Below, in pieces: positions 48,201 through 60,200 of a DNA stretch of 64,000 nt; position 1 is the stretch's first letter; each line of letters opens with the position of its first letter. The notes under the pieces were generated by a model. It was not told where the DNA came from and searched no databases. It saw only the letters and a list, made by a program, of their open reading frames with translations. A program made the position numbers and the translations under genes. The stretch comes from Platanthera guangdongensis (taxonomy: Eukaryota > Streptophyta > Magnoliopsida > Asparagales > Orchidaceae). Location of the stretch: NCBI GenBank assembly GCA_039583875.1, contig CM077160.1, forward strand, positions 112,797,314 through 112,861,313, read 5' to 3'.

Positions 48201-51200
48201 GAACCCGAAGGCATCCGTTTAGGGATGAGACGCACCAAGACTAAATCATCAACATTAAAGTGAGACGCTCTCCTATGTACGTTAGCATGAGATTGATAAG
48301 ACGCATATTGGGTGGTTAACGTTTCATGAATGTGCTTATGTAAATTGTGAACATGAAGATCGAACTATTGTGCAAAATTACTTGATTTATAAGATGGAGG
48401 TAACAGAATTAAATCAAGTGGCACCGGTGCCTTATAGCCGGGCACGATTTCATTGGGGGATAAGCCCGTGGATCTATTTTTAGAGTTATTGTACGCAAGC
48501 TGAGCGTGGGGAAGGATCACGTCCCAGGTACCCTTGTGGTCACCCACCAGACAACGAAGTAAATTACCCAAACTTCTGTTTACTACTTCCGTTTGCCCAT
48601 CCGTTTGTGGATGGTAGGCCGAAGAAAACAAGAGTTTGGTACCCATAAGCTTCCAAAGGGTCTTCCAAAAATAACTAGTATATTTCACGTCCCTATCAGT
48701 TACTATTGTCTTGGGAACGCCCCGATGTGCAACGACTCTCTTAAAATATAATTTCGCAATATGCGACACATCGTCGGTCTTATTACAAGCGATAAAATAA
48801 GCCATTTTCGAAAACCGATGTACTACGAACAGGATGGAATCATGACGTCTAAAAGTGATGGGTAAATCCAAAATGAAATCCATGCTAACGTCCACCCAAG
48901 GAATGGTGAGAATCGGAAGAGGAGTGTAAAGACCGACATTCGTCTTATTACCCTTAGCTAATTGACACACACGACAACTGTTCACAATTTTATTTACCGT
49001 TGATTTGAGACCGGGCCAATGAAACTTATCCTCCACTAACGTAATGATCTTGTCACGGCCAAATGACCACCTAAATCACTGTTATGCAATTCCCAAACGA
49101 TGAAATGACGTAGGGAAGAACGAGGGATACATAGCTGATATGGTGGTGTGAGAGTCTCTTTGAGCGGATAAATAGATTTCCTTGAAATCCAGAGAATGGA
49201 TATACTCATCCTTAATCCTATCGAACCCAATGACTTTCACTTCTAGCGTAGAAAATAATAACGTAACACGACTAAGGACGTAAACCACACGATTTAGAGT
49301 CCCCTTAAGATGTTTTATTATAAATGGGTACTCATGCAGATAGGAGACCCATTTGGCATGTCGGGGGTTGACCTTGCTTTGAGAATTGACAAATCTCAAA
49401 GCGTCGTGATCAGATTGGATAACAAACTCCTTTGGGAGTAGATAGTGCCGCCAATGTTGGAGGCATCGAATAACAGTGTAAAACTCTCTATCATAATTAG
49501 AATAATTCAACTACGGACCCGCAAGTTTCGTACTAAAATACCCAATCGGATGACCCTCCTGACTTAATACACCGCCTATGCCGACCCCAGACGCATCACA
49601 AGACAACTCAAAAACCTTATTAAAATCCGGCAACCTTAAAAGTGGAGCTTCCGACATCCATGATTTAATTGTTTGGAACGGTTTGGTAGCCGATTTGGTC
49701 CAGGTAAACTCACCTTTCTTCAAACATTCCATTATCGGCGCCATGATACTACTAAAATCTCGGATGAAGCGACGATAAAAGGTAGCTAATCTGTGAAAAC
49801 TCCTAACATCCCGAATGTTGGTGGGTTCCGACCAATCCTTAATGGCTTGGACCTTCTTAGGATCCACATGTATGCCTTCCGAACTCACAATATACCCAAG
49901 AAATTCTACGGACGTCACATAAAATGTACAGTTCTTGATATTGACAAATAATTCTTCCGTCCTCAACATGGTAAGGATAGTCCTCAAATGTCACTCATTA
50001 TCGATCAGAGAAATACTAAAAACGAGGATATCATCAAAATACACCACTATGAATTTTCCCATGAATGGTTGGAAGACATGAGTCATCATCCTAGAGAAAG
50101 TACTCGGGGCATTGGAAAGCCCAAACGACATCACTAACCATTCGTAAAGCCTATCTTTTGACTTGAAAGCGTTCTTCCATTCGTCTCCCTCTCTAATCTG
50201 GATCTGGTGGTAACCACTCTTAAGGTCCAATTTCGAAAAGATCGTGGCCCCGACTAACATGTCCGATAAATCGTCCAATCGAGGGATGGAGAATCGATAT
50301 TTAACAATAATTTTATTAATTGCCCGACTATCCACACACATCCTCCAAGAACCGTCTTTCATAGGGGCAAGTAAGGCGGGTACGAAAAATGGACTTTTGC
50401 TATGGCGGATGAATCCCTTACTTAACAAATCAGAAATTTGGGTTTGCAACTCTAGGTGTGCGAAAGGGTTTAGCCGGTAGTGAGGAAGGTTGGGTAAAAA
50501 GGAACCCGGAATGAAATCTATCGCATGTTGGATGTCCCGCATGGGGGGTAACGTGGGCGGGAGCTCGTCCGAATATACATCCTTAAACTCTTCTAAGAGT
50601 TTCCTCAACACTGGCTGTAAATTATCGAAAGAGGATACATCTTCCTTTATTTGTAAGCAAACTAATGCATACATGACACCATCCAGAAAAGTATCGTGCG
50701 CAAACTTCTTCTTACCTATCAGACTTAATGTTCTCTTCTTTACCGGAATAAGCGTGTCTTTAGAAGGGACAGTAGGATCCTTAGGCGGAGTGGGCTTCAA
50801 AGTAATGGTCTTGCCATTAAATTTGAACTTGTAGGTGTTAGCACGTCCCAGGTGAGTAACATCATGATCATAAAGTCACGGACGTCCTAATAGAACATGA
50901 CAAACATCCATGGGGATGACATCACACCAAATTTTCTCTGTATAAGCCTTGATGGTAAGGGGAACCAAGCAACACTTCGAAACCGGAAGGGATGTCTTGT
51001 TAACCCACACAACCTTATAAGGGTGAGAGTGAGGTTCGGTGGTTAACAACATTCACGACACCGCATTCTCCGAAATCACATTCATACCGCTTCCACTATC
51101 GATAATCAATTTGCACCACTTCTCTCCGCTCTTAAAATTTAATGAGAAAATATTCGTCATATTCCAATCATCCGATGCTCGCGGAGTAGCCAAAATACAC

Positions 51201-54200
51201 CACATCACCATCATATTAATATCATCCTCTATGTCGCTAGGTACTCCTTGCGATTCAGATTCTTCACCGGCCTCATACATGAGCTCAGTGGACTCAGACG
51301 AGGTATCTAAAAGGGCTAGGGGTTTGGGCTTGGTCGTCAGTCTGGTGATCGTCCTCAGTTTTCTGCGCACTTTACTGAGGTTCGGGAGGACACCTCTAGA
51401 GGCCTGTCTGCTGTTGAGTTAGATGCTCTTCGTCGCATGCTGCGCTCCCACACTGACTCTCCTACTGCTGGTTCTCATGCTGCTTTTGCTACTTCGGGTC
51501 TCTCCAGTGCTCATGTTGTGTCCTCCTCACCTTCCGAGTGAATTATTGACTCGGGTGCGACCGATCACATGACTGGTTCTGTCTCAGGTTTTACCTCATA
51601 TACTCCTCTTTCTGGTCATGATAAGGTTATTGCTGCTAATGGCTCTCTCTCCGCCATCGCCGGTAAAGGGACTGTCACCTGTTCTCCCGACCTATCACTG
51701 TCCTCTGTTTTGCATGTCCGGTCTTTTCCTCACAATTTGCTTTCCATTAGTCACTTAACTACTTTAAACTATTCCGTGACCTTCTTTCCTGATGTTTGTG
51801 TATTTCACGATTTGGATACGAGGCGGACGCTTGATAGTGGTAGGAGCGTTGGTGGACTGTACTTGCTGGACCAATCTTCTTCCAGTGCTTTTTCATCCAC
51901 CAGATCTCCGACTCTACATGACATTCAATGCTAGCAGCAGCGTCTTGGCCACCCTTCGCCTTTTTATCTTAATAAATTGTTTCATGTTTTTAACTCTTTA
52001 ATTCAGTCCTTCTCTTGTGATGCATGTGAACGCTCTAAACATGTCCGTCAGAATACTAGTCATTTGTCTGTCCCTAGTTTCTGTCCATTTGATGTTATTC
52101 ACTCTGATGTTTGGGGCTCATCTCCAGTGTTATCTTTATCTGGTTATAAATGATTTGTTACTTTTATTGATTGTCACTCACGCGTTACGTGGGTTTATCT
52201 GCTTAAAAAGAAAAGCGATGTCTTTTCCTGTTTTCAGACGTTACAGAAGATGGTGAACCAATAATTTGGTGACACAATTCGGGTGTTACGCAGTGATAAT
52301 GATGGAGAATATGATAACTGGGGTGTTTTGGGGGCCTATCTATCTAATAATGACATCATACATCAAACCACGTGCGTCCACACTTCCAGCCAAAATGGGG
52401 TGACCGAACGGAAGAATAGACACTTGCTGGAGGTGGCTCGTTGTTTACTCCTTACTATGCACCTTCCCAAATCCTACTGGGGTGATGCAATTCTCACAGC
52501 TACTCATCTCATGAGCCGTCTTCCGTCTCGTGCCCTTTAATTTGATACGCCCCTATCGCGTCTTGCCAAACAACACATCGTCCACACATCTCATCTTGCT
52601 CCTCGTATCTTTGGCTTTGTCTGTTTTGTCCATGTTCATACCCCGTATCGTGGTAAACTTGATCCGCATTCCCTGCGGTGTATTTTCGTTGGGTATTTCC
52701 CTACCACCAAAAGGTATCGTTGTTATCATCCTCCAACTCGGCGCTACTATTGCACTGTGGATGAAACATTTCGTGAGGGGGAGTCGTACTTTAGTCCTCG
52801 TTAGGGGGAGACGAGAAGTGACAGTGACGAGAACATCGAATCTCCTCTTCCAATTGTTAACATCGAATATCCTCTTCCAATTGTTGCCACTCCTCTTCCT
52901 TCCACCTCCGCTCCACCTATATTATACACGTACTCACGTCGTCCCAGTACTGTTTAGCAAGTGCAGACTGTGAATGTTCCGCCAGTGCCAGTGACTGTCT
53001 CAGCTCCAGATTCAGATGATGACCTCCATGTTCCTCTTGCACGTTTATAGGTAAAAGGGGTGGCACCAAACACCACATTGCCAACTACATTTGTTATACT
53101 CATCTATCTCAGGCTCATAAAACTTTTATCTGCTCTCTGTCTTCTATTGTGATTCCTAAGACATGACAGAAGGTTGTTCAGATATCTGAATGGAAACAGG
53201 TTATGGGGGAGGAACTGAGTGCCTTGGATAAAAATAAAACATGGCGGCTCACTAGCCTTCCCCCTGGGAAGCGAACGGTCAGATCCCGTTGGGTCTTCAC
53301 CGTCAAACATAACCAAGATGGAGTGGTGGAGCGATACAAAGCACGTTTAGTGGCTCGAGGATATACCCAAGCTCAAGGCATTGACTACCAGGAGACCTTT
53401 GCTCCTATTGCCAAGATGAACTCAATCCTGGTGCTTCTTTCTTGTGCTGTGATTCGTTGATGGGAGCTACTGCAGCTCGATGTCAAGAATGCATTCCTAC
53501 ATGATCTGGAAGAGGAGGTCTATATGGATATTCCTCCGGGCCTTGATGTCAAAGAGTCCAACCGGAGGGTCTGTTGCTTGCTAAAATCCATGTATGGCCT
53601 GAAACAGTTTCCGAGAGCGTGGTTTGGGAGTTTCTACAAGACCATGCTACGACTTGAACATACTCAAAGTCAAGCTGATCATACTCTCTTCATCAAGAGG
53701 AAGGTGCTCTGGTTTCTATCCTTATTGTGTACGTGTACGACGTCATCATTACCGACAAGGTTATCAGGATCGCGATCCGGATTATAGGATCTTACGATCC
53801 TACGATCCTGATATTGTAAATCGATCCTGATTTTGTAAAGCGATTCTCGATCCGAACCTACTATCCAATCCGATTCTACCTCAAAATGATCTCATTTAGG
53901 ATCTCGATCCTGACAACCTTGATTACCGGAGATGACTTGGATGAGATCAAGTACTTGAAAAAACAACTGGGCGAAGAATTTGAAGTCAAGAATCTGGGAA
54001 AGCTGAAATATTTTTTGGGAATTGATGTTGCGAGATCCCGACAGGGGATCTTCATCTCCCAAAGGAAGTATACTCTTGATCTTCTGGAGGAGACTGGGAT
54101 GCTTGGGTGTGCTCCTGTTGACACTCCAATTGAGGCTAATCATAAGATTGATGCAGATATTAGTGGGGAGAAAACGGACGTCTCAAAATACCAACGACTG

Positions 54201-57200
54201 GTTAGGAGGCTCATTTATCTGTTCCATACTCGCCCGGATATCACGTATGCGGTGGGTGTCCTATACCGGTATATGCACTCCCCTACGTTATGTCATCAAC
54301 AGGCAGCCTTTAGGGTGTTGCGATATCTCAAAAAGACACCCGGGCGTGGGATTATGTTCAAGGCTAATCAGTCGTTGGAGGTTGAGGTATTTACTGATGC
54401 TGATTGAGCTGGTAGTCAAGATGACAGAAAGTCAACCATGAGGTACTGCACATTTGTGGGAGGCAACCTGGTTTCATGGAAGAGCAAGAAGCAGAACGTG
54501 ATTGTTCGCTCAAGTGTTGAAGCAAAATACAGAGCTATGTCTCAAGGCGTTTGTGAGGGACTGTGGTTAAGAACCATTCTCCAAGATTTGGGCTTTCAGG
54601 TGAACAAACCTATTACTATCTACTGTGACAACAAGGCAGCCATCAGCATTGCACACAATCCAGTTCAACATGATAGGACCAAACATGTGGAAACACTTCA
54701 TCAAAGACCACCTCAATAATGGGAATATCTGCACTCCGTTTGTGAGCTCATTTGATCAACTTGCCGATGTTTTCACCAAGGGGCTATGCAGCGACAACTT
54801 CAAGAACAATGCTGATAAGTTGGGAATGATCAATATATATTCCCAACTTGAGGGAGAGAGTTGAATATTCGTTTTTTATTTTCGATATCGGGTTTATGTA
54901 TTCCACATGATATGTCACGTGCTAGTGTACCTATATATATGAACGTGTTGCCCGGTTTAGGGTATCAACAAATTAATTCCCGATTTCTACTTTCACAACA
55001 TTGGTAGTACTGAATTTCTGAAGAATTTATCTCCCCTTTGTATTTGTGCAAAATTTCATTTCGATAGTCAAACAGGTGAAAATCAGGGAAGATGCGGAAA
55101 AAAGTGAAGAAAAAGAAACGCATACTTGAGAAAATAAGTGAAGATCAGGCCGATGCCATAGAGGTCCCGGGAGGAAGATAGAACTGGACATCGATGGCTT
55201 GGCCGGAGGTGATAAGATCTGTGCTGGCGAGAACTGGGTAGCTATCTTCTAACGGAGGTGCCCTGGAGTTCGTGGAAACATGGCAGCCATGGAGTTCGCG
55301 GAAACAGGGCAGCGGGGAGGAAGACGGAAGACGGTGTTTGCGAGGGGCGGTTGCCTGGATTTCGAGCAGTTGAGCGGCTGCTTCTCTGCTCCTTTGCTCC
55401 TTGAAGTTGGACGAAGAGGATAGAAATGACAATCTCTAAATGATGAAAGTTCAAAAGAAGAATGATTTGATAGCGGGACAGGAATCAAATAAGGGCGGGA
55501 ATTGTTGGTGGGAAAGAAAAAATGACCAAATAACCTTACATTTCAAATTAATGATGGTTTTTAGATGGTTTTTAGACGACATTTTTGGAAGCCGAATGTT
55601 ACACGTCCTTTTTGCTCCTTGCTTATAGTGCGTGTGTGTGCGTGTGTATATATATATATAAAGATATAATGAGGGGGAAAGGTAAAAAATATGATATTTA
55701 AAATAATATAATTTATTTAACATTAAAATTTAAATATATTAAAATTGTATAGATAAGATAATTTATCTAATATTTATAATATTTATTACTCATAATATTA
55801 ATGGAATATGGTAAATTAATATAAAATAGCATATCTAAATATTTATATTATTAAAGTTATAAATGTACATAAGTAATATACTAGTGGAATGCACACTGGT
55901 ACCCGGTGTCAGTGCACCGGCTGCTGCTCAATATGCCCTTTGCAAAATTATTTTTGGCCGTCACACATTGCCCTCTCAGAGGGCTCATGATCATTCTGCT
56001 AGCATTTGAATTGTGATTGAAGTTACATGCATGATGGCATTTGCTCTTGTTTGACGTAGGATTTCATGGCTCTTCTAGCGTACGAGGAACCTGAAAAATC
56101 ACCCATGTTTCATCTGCTTGGTCCCGAATATAGACAAAGCATTGCAGACAATCTGAATCGAGCTGTTCTTGGTAAATTGTGAAATTTTTAATATTATTAT
56201 AAACTTTATTTCCCTTTTTTTAATATTACATGCAGTACTTAAGCACTTCATTGTCAACCCCCCTCAATTTTGCTACCTCATTATATGATGTTCACACAAG
56301 TAACCAGATTTCTTCTCATGAATAATGGCAGCCCACGCTAATTTGCCGGCGTATTCTTCAATGGAGCGGTTGATACAGCAAGCAACTGTGATTAGGCAAT
56401 ATCTGCATCAGGAGCTTGGCAAGGTACTTGATTAAACCCATTTTTAATATAAAAAACTACTAAAGTCTAAACCTTAAGCTTAAATCTTAAACCCAAAATC
56501 TTTATATCATTGAACCCATTGCTTGATATCATCCGCACCAGGGTTTACTCGGTGTTATTTATATTACCTTGCATGATCTGTTATTTTACCCCAAGTATTA
56601 TCCCAAATAACTGAATTCTCTTTTCCGGTGCCTTTTGCGTTCTGAGTCATAATAACGATTATACTTCTTTGTTATCTCTTGTAATTAGCTTAAAGCAACA
56701 CTTGTCACCCTCGTGTCACAAAACTAGAGATTCTTCACGCTTCATCCTCGTGCAACCTTAGGATCCCGCTCTTATGTCAGCTTCCACTCTCACACTTGCG
56801 CAACATAACACACTAAGAGAGGGAAAGACAAATAGATAAAGTGATAGAGAGAGATGGAAGATAACTTTTAGGTTACTTGAAACTCTGGGTGATTACAAAG
56901 TAGAAAGGAATAATCCGAATGATTGAAACAATAGAGCCTTTACTCATACATATACTTGAGTAAGAAGGAAATATAAAAACAGAAAAAAAAATCAAACTAC
57001 CCCGGACGACTTGGAATAAACTACATATAAAATACAACTCTTCTCTTCAAGTCGGACGGAAGATATTGATCATCCCAAGTTTTTGAATATCATCAGTAAA
57101 CACATCAAACCCCAAGCTTTTGGTAAACACATCAACCAGTTGATCTTTGTAATGAACAAAAGAAGTGACAGCTGTTTTTTTATCCAAGTGATATTTGATA

Positions 57201-60200
57201 AAGTGTCGATCAACCTCAGCATGCTTTGTCCTGTCATGTTGGACTGAGTTATGAGTGATGCTAATCGCTGCTTTTTTGTCACAAAACAAGGAGAAAATGG
57301 ATGTCTCAAAGAAACCCGGATCTTATAACATGATACGCAGCCAAATCCTCTCACATATGCCTTGAGACATGACACGATATTCTTCCTCTGCACTTGATTT
57401 AGCCACAACATTCTACTTGCTACGCCATGTCACCAGGTTTCCACCAACAACGGAGCAGTACCCTGTTGTGGACTTTCTGTCATCCCGGCATCCAGCCCAA
57501 TCAACATCAGTAAAAACTTCAATCTTCAAGTTGTTTTTGGAGAGTAAGAGACTACGACCAGGGCTTTCTTCAAATATCGCAGCACGCGATACACAACTTG
57601 ATGTCTGATCCTGGGAGAATGCATATATCTACTAAGGATAACAACCACAAACGTAATGTCGGGGTGTGTGTGAGATATATATATAAGTTTTCCAACCAAT
57701 CTTTGATGACGTGATGTATTAGTGTGATCACCATCACCATTTTCCTCAACTCTGTGATTTTTCTCCATAGGGGTGTTCGTAGGAACACAACCAAGCATAC
57801 CCGTATCCTTTAGTAGATCCGATATTTACTTCCGTTGGGATTTAAAGATACCCCGCTCAGACCTAACCACCTCGATATCTAGGAAGTATTGTAATCTTCC
57901 CAAGTCTTTTACTTCAAATTCAGCAGATAAGATGGTCTTAAGATTAACAATTTCATTTGTGTCATTTCCAGTAATCACAATGTCATCCATGTAGACAATA
58001 AGAACCACAACCCTTTGTTCATGTCTTTGGATAAACATGGTATGATCAGATTGAGCTTGCTTGTATCCAAACTTGAGCATAGTCGTGAGAAATCTCCCAA
58101 CCAGACCCTAGGTGATTGTTTCTGGGCATATAAGGATTTCCTTAAGAGACAAACAAGCCCTTCAGCTCTTTTCTTCACAAAATCATGAGAGAACTTCATG
58201 TACACCTCCTCATCAAGCTCATCGTAGAGGAACACATTATTCAAGCCTAGTTGATGGAGGTCCTAGTCTAGGCAAGCAGCGCATGATAACAAAACCTAAA
58301 TGGAGTCCATCTTTACTACAAGAGCAAAAGTCTCCTAGTAATCAACTCCCTGAGTCTGAGTGTATACTTGAGCGACCAGACGTGCTTTGTACCGTTCCAC
58401 CTTGCCATCTTGATTATGCTTAACAGAGAAAACCCACTGGGAACTTATAGCTTTCTTTTCTGGAGGGAGAGAAGTAACATTCCATATGTGACTTTTGTCC
58501 AAGACAGACATCTTATCTTGCATAGCCCGTGTCCAAGAAGGTATCTCCAGAGTTTCCTGTCATGTCTTAGGAATAGCGACTAGGGAAAGGGACGAAACAT
58601 AAGCCCGAGGAATCCGGATAAGATAATGGTTAAGGCACATGATTAGAAATAGGATGTTGCGTACAAGTAGTTTTACTTTTCTTTAACAATACAAGGGGGA
58701 TATGCAGATCAACATCATCAGAATCTGAGTCTGAAGTTGACACTGGCAGAGGTGGAACTGTAGTAGGCTGTGTACCTGAACGACGGTGATATACGTGGCG
58801 AAAAGGAGAAATCGTAGTAGAGAAGTCTGGTACTGAGATAGGAGCTATGAGTACCGAAGTGGAAGAAGTGAAAGGAATGAAAAGGATGGAAGGGAGAAGA
58901 GAAAGAGGAAGAGGAGTAACATTCATATTACTACTACTCTCCCCCTGACGAAAAAGGTGAGTCCAAGGCAAAAAATATTATTCCCCTTTCCCGGAAGGTG
59001 ACATCCAAGGTACAGAACATAAGCCGGGAAGGGGGTGATAGCAGCGATATCCTTTGGTTGTAGAAGAATAACCAAGGAAGACACAACATTGAGCCTGATG
59101 GTCAAGTTTGTCGCGATGGGATTGGTGCACATGCACGAAACAGACACACCCAATGACACAGGGTGTCAAATGGGAAGTATGAACTGCGTCGGAGGTGGAG
59201 AGACAAGCTAGAGGAGTCGTAAAAGGAAATGACACAAGAATGAATGTGGTTGATAAAGTGAGTAATTGTGAGAACCGCATCACCCCAATAGGATTTAGGA
59301 AGGTGCATAGTGGATAGGAGACAACAAGCAACCTCGAGGAGGTGCTGATTTTTACATTCGGCCATTCTGTTCTGAGTAGAAGTGTGAACACACGTTTTCT
59401 GGTGGATGATACCGTGAGAGGTAAGGTAAGAGCCAAAGACACCACGATCATCATACTCCCCCCACCCATTGTCACTTTGAAGAACTCGAATTGAGGCATT
59501 AAATTGGGTTTGCACATTTTATGAAACACTTAAAGCACGAAAAAAACTTCATTTTTCTTTTTCAACAGATAAACTCATGTAGTGCGCGAGAAGCAATCAA
59601 TAAAAGCGACAAACTATCAAAAACTAGATAAAGATAAAATGAGGGATAGCCCCCAAACATCAGAATGTATAACATCAAAAGGAATGCTACTCGGGGAAGA
59701 AAGATGTGAAGTATGTCGCCCATGTTTCGACATATCACGTACATCACAAGCAAAGTTCTGAAGAAAAGGTAAAAACAGGAAATAATTTTTGCAGATAAAC
59801 ATGGATGAATGTCCTAGACGCAGATGCCAGTGACGAACATCATCAGCTGTAAAAGTGGAATTGTAAAGAGCCCGAGAGAGAAGATGAGTGTCCAGGTAGT
59901 ACAAGCCTCCGCGGTTCCTACTACCGCCAATGTTCCGCTTCGTACTCGGTTCCTGAAAGACACAAGAATCAGGAAAAAAAGTTACCGAGCACTTAAGAGA
60001 TTTTGTAATATTGTCGATGAAGAGTAAATTGCGAGGAAAGGAGGGAACATGTAGAACAGATGGAAGAGAAATGGACGGAGAACAATAGATACTACTTTTG
60101 CCCGCAATAGAGGACAAAGAGCCGTTAGCAGAAATAACTTTGTCCTTACGAGACAAAGGAGTATAAGAGAGAAAACCCTAGGAATATACAGTCATGTGGT

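Larger units (their letters stand above)
51345..54991 (+). mobile_element. Copia element C3, 5' truncated
   Basis: Starts abruptly in the region between gag zinc knuckle and protease, right where G4 ends, and proceeds to a 3' LTR (54859-54991). No 5' LTR or gag core. LTR ends AGTTG...CTACT match C4 and the element at 14509. Carries a 166-bp MITE in RT. Confidence 0.78.
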
